Part shown: piece by piece, positions 5,502 to 12,189 of the stretch
Layout of the letters: each line of letters begins with the position of its first letter
How positions within the stretch are numbered: the stretch's first letter is position 1
NCBI GenBank assembly: GCA_017447325.1
Contig: JAFSNU010000432.1
Location: forward strand, 1 to 12,585
DNA length: 12,585 nt
Reading direction: 5' to 3'
DNA from: Synergistaceae bacterium
GTDB taxonomy: Bacteria; Synergistota; Synergistia; Synergistales; Aminobacteriaceae
Made by a program: the position numbers and the translations under genes
Notes under the pieces: model-generated
Told to the model about the DNA's origin: nothing
The model's input: only the letters and a program-made list of their open reading frames with translations
Database searches by the model: none

Positions 5502-6170
5502 TTAAAACGCTCTTTTCGCTAATTTCGCGGCCTGAAATTCTTCAAAGTCTCTGTGCGGGTAAATATCATCCTGAAAAAATCTCTCTAAGACCGGAGTCCT
5601 GTCGCGGCTGTTAGCCATGTCAATAATCATGTTCGGGTCATAAATTATATTTAAAATAAAATCTTCGCATATCGGCCTGCACTTTTTATATAGATCGCGC
5701 CTGTTAGCCTCGATGTATTCAGCATGGTCAAGGCATCCGTTCTCTCTGCTCCAGCCAGCAATTACGGTATTTCATGGCGACTATTTTTACTTTGCCGCAC
5801 TAATTCCCTCATGAAGATAGGACAGCATTTCTATTGTCACATCATTTAGCCCCGTACATTCGCAGATTTGTCAGACATCTCTGCCATTCTAACCATAGAT
5901 ATTTTATAGACCCCCGGCATATAGGCGACGTATTCCAACTCTGGACAACTTTCATGATGTTCATTACGGCCGCTCTCTGCCGGCTGGCTTCGCCGAGCCT
6001 CAAACGATTTATCGCTTGTCGGAGTCTCAGGGGAGACGTTTCAGGGCGTTACTCCTTTCATTCCATCTCTAGGATTACCCGTTCATAACTCTTTGTTACA
6101 GAGCTATGCTGCTTTTTCGTCTAATGAATGACTTGCGGCAGAACAAGTCGCACTATCATAAAAATCCTTT
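5502..6170 (-). pseudogene. Unknown 90-residue protein gene interrupted at its start codon
   Basis: On the - strand, AAAGGA (6170-6165), five T, then ATGA (6159-6156) form a normal gene start, but the frame is lost at once. An open frame resumes at 5771 and runs 89 codons to TAA 5504-5502: TVIAGWSRENGCLDHAEYIE, then KCRPICEDFILNIIYDPNMI, then LERFFQDDIYPHRDFEEFQ. It has no start codon of its own and a TGA directly before it. If the ~385 bases between ATGA and 5770 are removed, ATG joins in frame as Met-Asn-Thr-Val-Ile (right junction moveable by 3 bases, giving Met-Thr-Val-Ile). I do not recognise the protein. It is soluble, Cys/Asp/Arg-rich and reads as true coding sequence. It may be cargo of the decayed tRNA island. 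Confidence 0.65.
5771..6155 (-). ncRNA. Orphan HEARO / IscB omega-RNA-like element inserted after ATGA
   Basis: A structured, stop-rich stretch on the - strand, GC-richer than the surrounding intergenic DNA. Visible helices (plus coordinates): 6144-6149 with 6130-6135; 6100-6107 with 6085-6092 (one G-U); 6033-6037 with 6024-6028 (GTCTC/GAGAC); 6011-6017 with 6002-6008; 5880-5884 with 5862-5866. The block GTAACGCCCTGAAACG... CCCCTGAGACTC... GTTTGAGGCTCGGCGAAG matches my memory of HEARO RNAs, which accompany IscB-type HNH proteins in IS200/IS605-like elements and insert next to ATGA/GTGA. Here the left edge abuts ATGA (6159-6156), and a second ATGA lies at the right edge (5775-5772). No IscB, TnpB or TnpA gene is in the window, so the element would be non-autonomous. 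Structure is seen directly; the family name is from recall. Confidence 0.55.
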
Positions 6171-6246
6171 CTTTATAAATCGAAGTAAGTGTCTTCAACT
6201 AAATAAATAAAGGAAATTATATTTAATTTTATTAAAGCATTATAAC

Positions 6247-6290
6247 AAAAATTCCCGCGCAAATCTCACAGAGTTAGATTTTGCACGGGA
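6247..6290 (-). terminator. Hairpin terminator downstream of tRNA-Arg
   Basis: TCCCGCGCAAATCT (6253-6266) pairs with AGATTTTGCACGGGA (6276-6290) apart from one mismatch and one bulge. On the - strand it runs into AATTTTTG, ending the tRNA-Arg transcript. On + it is followed by CATTATTTTT, so it may work both ways and insulate the island. Confidence 0.7.
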
Positions 6291-6315
6291 CATTATTTTT
6301 AATTTAATTTTAACT

Positions 6316-6392
6316 TGGCGAGCTTGAGCAGATTCGAACTGCTGACCTACGGCTTAGGAGGCCGTCGCTCTATCCAGCTGAGCTACAAGCCC
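6316..6392 (-). tRNA. tRNA-Arg (anticodon CCT)
   Basis: A complete 77-nt cloverleaf on the - strand. Acceptor GGGCTTG/CAAGCTC (one G-U), D stem GCTC/GAGC, anticodon stem ACGGC/GCCGT with loop CTCCTAA (anticodon CCT, reads AGG), T stem AGCAG/CTGCT with TTCGAAT, discriminator G, encoded CCA. Its 3' end faces the 3' end of tRNA-Thr across 1.65 kb of decayed DNA. Confidence 0.95.
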
Positions 6393-6414
6393 GCATAAAT
6401 CTTAAAGCCTAACT

Positions 6415-6423
6415 ATTATATCA
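6415..6423 (-). promoter_or_regulatory. Extended -10 promoter of tRNA-Arg
   Basis: On the - strand TGATATAAT ends about 22 bases before the tRNA 5' end, a perfect TGn-TATAAT. The -35 is poor, as in the other extended -10 sites here. Confidence 0.6.
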
Positions 6424-6439
6424 TAAATTTATTAAAAAT

Positions 6440-7909
6440 TTATCTCGCATCGCAGGCCGCTTGCACAAGCGAATTTAAATCTGCTTTATTAGCAACATAA
6501 ATTTTTGTGAAGCCCGCGCGTTCGGCTTCGCTTGCTGTCTGTTTGCCTATGCAGATTGATTTAATATTATTTAAATTCAAATCTTCGCAAGCTGCTTTAA
6601 ACGCTTTAACCGTTGATGCGCTCGTGAACACCGCCATATCTAAATCATCCGGCGCGTCAAGCTTTAAATATTTAGTTTTGTAAACTGCGAGCTCATCATA
6701 ATTAATATTATTTAAATCCAAAATTTTATTTAACTCACGTGAGCCCGTCTCAGCTCTTAACATTAATAATTTTTCAGATTTATTAATCAAGCTTGCAAGC
6801 CCTTGAGCCAAGCTCTCGCCGTCGTAAACTTCAGGCATGTAGTCAACTTTCAGGCCGCGCTCTCTTAACGCGTCGCAAGTCGCCTTGCCGATCGCCGAGA
6901 TCTTAATATTTATTAACTCTCTAATATCACGCGCACTCTCGGCTAATAAATTAAATAACGCTTCAACGCCGGTAATGCTCGTGAACGCGAGCCAGTTATA
7001 ATTATTAAATTCCGGCAGCACTGCGTCATGAATAATTTCGGTCTCGATGCAGGGCAGTTCTAAAACTTCCGCGCCTAAATCGCGCAGCATTCTTGATAAT
7101 TTTCCGGCTCTAACTTTCGGCCTCGTGACGGCAATTTTCACGCCGCTTAATTTTAATTTGCTTCGCCAGTCCAAGCTGTCGCTCAAGCCCGCGACTTCGC
7201 CGACTAAAATCATCGCCGGAGATTTTATATTATTGGCTTTAATCTCGCTTGCTAAATCTTTAACGCGTGAAATAATTTTGCGCTGTTTAGACGTCGTGCC
7301 GCGCTCGATAACCGCCGCCGGAGTATTCTCGTCCATGCCTGATTTAATTAATTGCCCGCAGACTAACCCCGCAGTCTCAACGCCCATATAAAATAATAAA
7401 GTCGAATTTTTGAGCTTTGCTAATGCGTCAAAATTTATGTCCGGCAATTCGCCCGTCTTAGCGTGAGCTGTAATAAAATGCAGCGAGCTTGCGGAATTTC
7501 TATGAGTTACGGGAATACCCGCATAAGCAGGAGCAGCAACGCCCGACGTCACGCCCGGGACAATTTCAAAATTTATATTCGCGTTTAATAACGCCTCGCA
7601 CTCCTCGCCGCCGCGTCCAAAGACGAAAGGATCGCCGCCCTTTAGTCTCACAACGCGCAAATTCTCACGCGCATATTTAATTAAAATATTCTCGATCTCG
7701 CGCTGAGGCACTGGATGCGTCCCGCTGTTCTTGCCGACGTCAACTTTAATCGCACTTTCAGGCATGAGCGCAAGCACGCCAGCTCCGACTAATCTATCAT
7801 AAACTACGACCTGCGCGTTCTCCAAAACTTCGCGGCCGCGTAAAGTTAATAATCCTGCGTCGCCCGGGCCCGCTCCGACAAGCCAAACCTGCGTATTACT
7901 ATAATTCAT
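6440..7909 (-). CDS. cobA-hemD: Uroporphyrinogen-III C-methyltransferase / uroporphyrinogen-III synthase fusion
   Basis: A two-domain, 489-residue cytoplasmic enzyme. Residues about 6-245 are SAM-dependent uroporphyrinogen-III methyltransferase, making precorrin-2 (first step towards cobamides and siroheme). Its motifs are VWLVGAGPGD (8-17), GGDPFVFGRGGEE (91-103), VPGVTSGVAAPAYAGIPVTH (117-136) and MILVGEV. Residues about 256-489 are uroporphyrinogen-III synthase (HemD), which closes hydroxymethylbilane: VKIAVTRP, AFTSITGVEAL, AIGKATCDALRERG, VFTSASTVKAF and a C-terminal IGKQTASEAERAG. The fusion channels tetrapyrrole from ring closure to methylation and is common in anaerobic Firmicutes and Synergistota. 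It starts three bases after the preceding gene's stop, with the ribosome site (GGAAGAAGAG) inside that gene's end, so the two are translationally linked. Confidence 0.95.
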   Translation of the reverse strand: MNYSNTQVWLVGAGPGDAGLLTLRGREVLENAQVVVYDRLVGAGVLALMPESAIKVDVGKNSGTHPVPQREIENILIKYARENLRVVRLKGGDPFVFGRGGEECEALLNANINFEIVPGVTSGVAAPAYAGIPVTHRNSASSLHFITAHAKTGELPDINFDALAKLKNSTLLFYMGVETAGLVCGQLIKSGMDENTPAAVIERGTTSKQRKIISRVKDLASEIKANNIKSPAMILVGEVAGLSDSLDWRSKLKLSGVKIAVTRPKVRAGKLSRMLRDLGAEVLELPCIETEIIHDAVLPEFNNYNWLAFTSITGVEALFNLLAESARDIRELINIKISAIGKATCDALRERGLKVDYMPEVYDGESLAQGLASLINKSEKLLMLRAETGSRELNKILDLNNINYDELAVYKTKYLKLDAPDDLDMAVFTSASTVKAFKAACEDLNLNNIKSICIGKQTASEAERAGFTKIYVANKADLNSLVQAACDAR

Positions 7910-7912
7910 AAT

Positions 7913-9361
7913 TTACTCTTCTTCCTTCTTAGGCGCGAACATCACGTTAAAAACTTTATGAGTCTCGCGCGGCAAAATTCTATAACCGGCCTTCTCTTTC
8001 GTCAGCCATAAGAAATAATCTTTATAGAAACTCACGGCCAGCTCTATAATAGACTTCTTTTTATTATCTTTAATCTGCTGCTCGTAAGGCGTTTTAATTT
8101 TCCTGTCCTCGTCGCTGTCCCATCTGTAAGTGCCCAGTGCGTAGCTCAAAGATTTATCCTCGCCGCCCATGTTGCCAGTGCCGCCGACTGGGAACACCGG
8201 AATTAAAATCGAATGATCGTTCCAGTCGTAAGTTCCCAAGCCCTGCCCCGGGACGAATATCACTCGCGGCAGTCCGTACATGCGGACACGCGGCACGTTG
8301 AACATCTCCATATCATAGCCGCAAAGCTGCTCAAGCCTCGCGTAATTTTTCGCATAGTCTAAAGGCGCATTATCTTCCGGCGCAAATAACGAAGCGTCGC
8401 ATCTCGCAGTCTTGGCCGGTACTGTTAAATATTCCTTCTTCTTAATCAGCATCGCCTTTAACTCGCCGCGCCTCATCTGCAAAGTCATTCCCGAGCAGTT
8501 GTCCGTGATTTTCTTAACTCTTCGCGCTATTTTCTTAACGTCGTTTGCCGAGTATAAAATTTTCTGCGCAATAATTTTAGTGTTAGCATGCAATAACGCA
8601 AGCTTGTCAAATTCCGGAATCGGCATCGCGTTTTCTTGCAGTTTCACAGCTGAAGATATCAGCATTAATAAAGATCTCTCAGCTTCAATATATTTATGTC
8701 TGTCCTGCGCCATCGCCTTGCGCGCCTCTTCCGGAGCTTCGCGATATTCAGGAAATCTCATCGAGACTTTTAAATAAGTCATAAAATAATTATCAAGCTC
8801 GCTGATTAACTTTCGCGCATCGAGCGGCGTTGTCGGCAGATATTTGTCTATTGCATTAATAAACGCCTCGTCGCGGACGGCCTGAGCCTGTTTTAAATTA
8901 TTATTCAAAATATTTACGCGTTCGGCAAGCGTTGAGCCTATAATAGGCGCCGGCATGTCAAATCCGTTTATCGCAGCCCAGCTCTCGATTATGTAATCAC
9001 TGAAAGTCATTACGGGGAAAATTCCGCCGATATTCTTGCAGCTTGAGCTTAAAGCTTTATTAATATCAAAATCTTTGTGACGCGGCAAAATGTTTACAGC
9101 TCCGAAGTCTATAAATAATCTTTCGCTCTCGTCGAAGCTTAACGGCGCGGGCTTCTGCATTTTCTTAATCTTTGCCTCGATAACTGCGAACAAAATATCC
9201 CAGTACAAGCCGGACATCTTTTGCCAGATTTTAAGTGCCTGCATTCTGTCATCCGGCGTATTCTTCGCGGCAAGCTCGGCGTGCTGCTTTGCTAAAGCTG
9301 CTAAACTGTCGCCTAACTGCGATATAATTTCACTGCCTTTTAATCCCGGGAACAAATCCAT
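7913..9361 (-). CDS. Conserved-looking hypothetical protein, 482 residues
   Basis: I do not recognise a family. The protein has no signal peptide or membrane segment, so it should be cytoplasmic. The N-terminal 220 residues are mainly helical with many Ala/Lys/Glu (QLGDSLAALAKQHAELAAKN). A middle section has a basic run (VKKIARRVKKI). The C-terminal third is Gly/Asp/aromatic-rich: DMEMFNVPRVRMYGLPRVIF, VPGQGLGTYDWNDHSILIPV, GGTGNMGGEDKSLSYALGTY. It ends in a charged KKEEE tail. Codon use resembles its neighbours. It sits between a sirtuin gene (18-base gap) and cobA-hemD (3-base gap) on one message. A GAGG ribosome site lies 11 bases before ATG 9361. Position alone does not assign a function. 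Confidence 0.8.
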   Translation of the reverse strand: MDLFPGLKGSEIISQLGDSLAALAKQHAELAAKNTPDDRMQALKIWQKMSGLYWDILFAVIEAKIKKMQKPAPLSFDESERLFIDFGAVNILPRHKDFDINKALSSSCKNIGGIFPVMTFSDYIIESWAAINGFDMPAPIIGSTLAERVNILNNNLKQAQAVRDEAFINAIDKYLPTTPLDARKLISELDNYFMTYLKVSMRFPEYREAPEEARKAMAQDRHKYIEAERSLLMLISSAVKLQENAMPIPEFDKLALLHANTKIIAQKILYSANDVKKIARRVKKITDNCSGMTLQMRRGELKAMLIKKKEYLTVPAKTARCDASLFAPEDNAPLDYAKNYARLEQLCGYDMEMFNVPRVRMYGLPRVIFVPGQGLGTYDWNDHSILIPVFPVGGTGNMGGEDKSLSYALGTYRWDSDEDRKIKTPYEQQIKDNKKKSIIELAVSFYKDYFLWLTKEKAGYRILPRETHKVFNVMFAPKKEEE

Positions 9362-9379
9362 AATTTATTTCGCCTCGCT

Positions 9380-10081
9380 TTAATTTAAATTATTTAATAA
9401 TTTATCGCGCATGATCTCGCAGCCTTTGCTTGCGCCCTCTTTAATCACGTTAAAATTTAATCCTGACGGGACGGCAACGTCTTTTGGATCGATTAAATAA
9501 CACTCAGTGCCGCCGCGCAAATCATAAAGCAATCCTGCCGCCGGATAGACGTTCAGCGACGAGCCGATCACTGCGAATATATCAGCCTCGCGCACCAAGC
9601 TTGAAGCCTTGCCGATCATAGGCACAGCCTCACCGAACCAAACGATATGCGGCCTTAAAATTCCGCCGCCTTCACTTGCCGGAGCTTTCTCGCCGTACTC
9701 TATAGCTCTATAGCCTATGTCATAAATTTTATCAGGATTATTAACGCTGCGAACTTTTGTAAGCTCGCCGTGAAGATGAATTACTTTTGTGCTGCCGGCG
9801 CGTTCGTGAAGATTATCGACGTTCTGCGTAATAATTCGCACGTCAAAATATTTTTCGAGTTCGGCCAAGATTTTATGGCCTTGATTAGGCTCAGCGTGTT
9901 CAAGCTGCGCGCGTCTCTCATTGTAAAATCTCGTCATTAATTCGGGGTTGCGATGCCAGCCGTCGATGCTCGCGACTTCTTCGACGTTGTAATTTTCCCA
10001 AAGGCCGCCCGCGTCTCTGAAAGTTTTTAATCCGCTCTCCGCGCTCATGCCCGCGCCGGTAAGCACTATTAACTTCTTCAT
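9380..10081 (-). CDS. NAD-dependent protein deacylase, sirtuin class III (CobB/SIRT5-like)
   Basis: Removes acyl groups from protein lysines using NAD, giving nicotinamide and O-acyl-ADP-ribose, in the cytoplasm. The 233 residues show the NAD-binding loop TGAGMSAESGLKTFRD (8-23), QNVDNLHERAG (86-96), the catalytic His104 in HLHGE, RPHIVWFGE, and GSSLNVYPAAG. Tyr53 and Arg56 form the YxxR pair that in class III sirtuins binds succinyl/malonyl groups. The segment between HGE and RPH has no cysteines, so the usual Zn(Cys)4 site is absent. ATG 10081 is preferred over the in-frame GTG 10093, which directly abuts GGGAG; the ATG has better spacing from the GGGAGTGTGA site. It is the first gene of the operon with the 482-residue protein and cobA-hemD. 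Confidence 0.9.
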   Translation of the reverse strand: MKKLIVLTGAGMSAESGLKTFRDAGGLWENYNVEEVASIDGWHRNPELMTRFYNERRAQLEHAEPNQGHKILAELEKYFDVRIITQNVDNLHERAGSTKVIHLHGELTKVRSVNNPDKIYDIGYRAIEYGEKAPASEGGGILRPHIVWFGEAVPMIGKASSLVREADIFAVIGSSLNVYPAAGLLYDLRGGTECYLIDPKDVAVPSGLNFNVIKEGASKGCEIMRDKLLNNLN

Positions 10082-10124
10082 GTTTAAATTCACACTCCCT
10101 GAATTTAAAATTTAATTTTTAATT

Positions 10125-10138
10125 TATAATTAATTATA
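10125..10138. promoter_or_regulatory. Palindromic TATAATTAATTATA between divergent genes
   Basis: A perfect 14-bp palindrome that contains TATAAT on both strands, next to an imperfect one (GTTTATAATAAAC, 10139-10151). It lies between the sirtuin operon (-) and the methyltransferase (+). It could supply -10 elements to both directions or bind a dimeric regulator. In such AT-rich DNA, chance is also possible. Confidence 0.35.
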
Positions 10139-10236
10139 GTTTATAATAAACTCGTTGACTGTTTTAATTTAATTTAATCGCTAATAGTGCAAGATAAATT
10201 TATTAATAAAAATTTTTAATAAGCGAGGTAATTTTA

Positions 10237-10851
10237 TTGCGGAATAAAGACAGCAAATTTAAGAGACGCAGTCATGAAGCGGCGACGTTTTTGAAAAGAT
10301 TTTTCACGCACCCGGGACGCATAGGCAGCGTCGCACCGAGTTCAAAATTTTTGGCTCATGCTATATTAAGTCAAGTTGACTGGGCGAACGCTAAGAATAT
10401 CGCAGAGCTTGGAGCCGGTACGGGCGTTTTCACGCGCGACATAGTCAAGCTCGCGAGGGCGGACGCAAATATTTTAGTTTTTGAAATTGACGTCTCGTTA
10501 AGGCGATTAATAAAGGAAGAACATCCTGAGCATAAAGGCTTGAAGCTCTACAGCGACGCGCAGAAGTTAGGAGAAGCGATGCGCGAGAATAATATTGAAA
10601 ATTTTGATTACATAATTTCAAGCTTGCCGTTCACAGTTCTGCCTCACGACATGAGCGAAAATATTTTGAATGCCGTAAATAAAACTTTGAGCGCAAAAGG
10701 CCGCTTTATCGCTTATCAATATTCGAGAATTATGAAGCACACGCTGCAAGAAAAATTTAGCGACATCAAGAGCCAATATGTTTTGTTGAATATCCCGCCG
10801 GCGTTTGTGTTTAACTGCGCACGGGGTGCGAGCCGCACAGGCAGTTATTAA
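10237..10851 (+). CDS. PmtA-like phospholipid N-methyltransferase, class I SAM-dependent
   Basis: Probably methylates the amine of phosphatidylethanolamine with SAM at the inner face of the membrane. The 204-residue protein follows the family pattern: FLKRFFTHPGRIGSVAPSSK (18-37), SAM motif I AELGAGTGVFTRDI (56-69), an acidic residue after strand 2 (VFEID), the SSLPFTVLP block (128-136) in place of the usual D/N-PP-Y/F, and NIPPAFVF near the C-terminus, shared with PmtA and related to KsgA-type rRNA methyltransferases. An rRNA or small-molecule substrate cannot be excluded. The start is TTG 10237, seven bases after GAGGT; no ATG is near. It is transcribed away from the sirtuin operon and ends at the terminator at 10933. 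Confidence 0.75.
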   Translation: MRNKDSKFKRRSHEAATFLKRFFTHPGRIGSVAPSSKFLAHAILSQVDWANAKNIAELGAGTGVFTRDIVKLARADANILVFEIDVSLRRLIKEEHPEHKGLKLYSDAQKLGEAMRENNIENFDYIISSLPFTVLPHDMSENILNAVNKTLSAKGRFIAYQYSRIMKHTLQEKFSDIKSQYVLLNIPPAFVFNCARGASRTGSY

Positions 10852-10932
10852 TGGCTTCAATTTTCATATCAAACTTCGTTGTTCTTATAGTGCGCTCGGC
10901 CAAGCGTTATGATTTAAAATTTTAAAATTAAT

Positions 10933-10962
10933 AAAGACGTCTTAGGGCGTCTTTTATTTTTA
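10933..10962 (+). terminator. Rho-independent terminator after the methyltransferase gene
   Basis: AAAGACG (10933-10939) pairs with CGTCTTT (10948-10954) around an 8-base loop, followed by TTATTTTT. It separates the methyltransferase gene from the TRAP operon. Confidence 0.8.
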
Positions 10963-11015
10963 ATAAATTTTAAAAAATTTTTAAGTCTTTCACGCAATTA
11001 TGAAAATTAAATTTA

Positions 11016-11024
11016 TGCTATAAA
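11016..11024 (+). promoter_or_regulatory. Extended -10 promoter of dctP
   Basis: TGCTATAAA has the TGn extension; the -35 is not clear. The start would be near 11032, leaving a leader of about 30 bases with a strong GGGGGG ribosome site. Confidence 0.55.
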
Positions 11025-11063
11025 ATAAAATTAATTTTAAATTCAATTCGGGGGGAATGCTTT

Positions 11064-12092
11064 ATGAAGAAACTTGCTTTAAGTTTTTTAGTTGTTCTCG
11101 CTTTTAGTTTCAGCGCGTTTGCTCTTACCGTGTCTGACATTGATATTAATAATGCTTCGACTGAAGGCAGCGTTGCGACGTTTTCGTTAAATCATGTCGG
11201 CGCGACTACGCATCCTTATCAGTACGGCGCGGCGGCTCTTGCAAAGTTAGTTAAAGAATACACCGGCGGAAAGTACGGCGTGACGGTCTATCCTGCGTCG
11301 CAGATCGCTTCGGGAGCAAAGGCGATTGAGTTCGTTCAGATGGGAACGCTCGACATGTGCCTTGACTCGACCATGGCTCTTGAGAACTTTGTGCCTGAGG
11401 ACGGCGTGTTAAATCTCCCGTTCTTGTTCTCGACAAAGAAGGAAGTCTATGAAGTTTTGGACGGCCCGGTCGGCGAAGAGTTGAAGAAATTTGCAGAAAA
11501 TTATGGCTTTAAGATTTTATGCTGGATGGACAACGGCTTTAGAGACATGTCGAACTCCGTGAGAAAGATCGAGAAGCCGGATGATTTAAAGGGCATGAAG
11601 TTAAGAACGCCTGAGAGTCCGGTCTTTATTGACACGTTTACGCAGCTCGGCGCAGTACCGACGGCAATGGCGGTGTCGGAAGTCTTCTCGTCAATGCAGT
11701 TAGGAATAGTTGACGGGCAGGAAAATCCTTCGAGTAATTTTGTAAATAATAAGTATATAGAAATTAATAAATATTACACGCTTTCACATCATATTTACAC
11801 GGCTGAGCCGCTTATTATGAACATTGACAAGTGGGAGAGCCTTGATGACGAGACCAAGGACGCAATTCAGAAAGCAGCCAACGAGGCCTGCGTGTTTGAG
11901 CGCGAGTTCAGCGACGCAATCGACGCCGAGAATATCAAGACGATCGAGAACGCCGGAGTCGAAGTAACGCGCTTGACGCCCGAGCAGGTTGACGCGTTTA
12001 AAACTGCGGTCGCGCCGGTCTATGAGAAATATAAAGGCCAGTACGGCGAAAGCATCGCGAAGATTCAGGAAGCAGTCAAAGCTGTAAAATAG
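11064..12092 (+). CDS. dctP: TRAP transporter substrate-binding protein (DctP family)
   Basis: The periplasmic receptor of a TRAP transporter captures organic acids and hands them to the DctQM membrane complex, driven by a sodium or proton gradient. The 342-residue precursor has a Sec signal peptide cleaved after about Ala20 (FSAFA-LTV). Mature features include SLNHVGATTHPYQYGAAALA, YPASQIASGAKAIEFVQMGT, the substrate-carboxylate arginine Arg181 in MKLRTPESP, the AMAVSEVFSSMQLGIVDGQE block and ENP at 220-222. Mature length, Arg181 and order fit DctP. The ligand (C4-dicarboxylate, sugar acid or other) cannot be told from sequence alone. ATG follows GGGGGGAATGCTTT. dctQ follows after 97 bases, with a hairpin between them. 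Confidence 0.95.
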   Translation: MKKLALSFLVVLAFSFSAFALTVSDIDINNASTEGSVATFSLNHVGATTHPYQYGAAALAKLVKEYTGGKYGVTVYPASQIASGAKAIEFVQMGTLDMCLDSTMALENFVPEDGVLNLPFLFSTKKEVYEVLDGPVGEELKKFAENYGFKILCWMDNGFRDMSNSVRKIEKPDDLKGMKLRTPESPVFIDTFTQLGAVPTAMAVSEVFSSMQLGIVDGQENPSSNFVNNKYIEINKYYTLSHHIYTAEPLIMNIDKWESLDDETKDAIQKAANEACVFEREFSDAIDAENIKTIENAGVEVTRLTPEQVDAFKTAVAPVYEKYKGQYGESIAKIQEAVKAVK

Positions 12093-12109
12093 TTTAAATA
12101 ATTTTCTTG

Positions 12110-12149
12110 ACGGGTCGGAGCGTTTGTTCAAAATTCTCCGGCCTGTTTT
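12110..12149 (+). terminator. Intercistronic hairpin between dctP and dctQ
   Basis: ACGGGTCGGAG (12110-12120) pairs with CTCCGGCCTGT (12136-12146) over 11 bp with two G-U pairs, followed by TTTTG. It resembles a partial terminator or a 3' end stabiliser. That would give more receptor than membrane subunits, as is common in binding-protein operons. Confidence 0.75.
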
Positions 12150-12189
12150 GTATTTAAAATTTTAAATTAAAAGGCGTGATTTTTAAAAT

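Noticed and set aside
5834..6088. 84-codon open frame on + (MSHHLAPYIRRFVRHLCHSN...)
   Set aside because: It lies entirely antisense to the structured HEARO-like segment, has no ribosome site, and an odd His/Arg/Phe-rich composition. It is best explained as a chance frame opposite a structured RNA.
5771..6155. Group II intron as the explanation for the structured insertion
   Set aside because: It is much shorter than a group II intron, has no reverse transcriptase, and I see no domain V pattern or GUGYG start.
7212..7224. 13-base match ATCGCCGGAGATT between the integrase relic (5230-5242) and cobA-hemD
   Set aside because: Opposite contexts and no extended similarity; it looks like coincidence from common codons.
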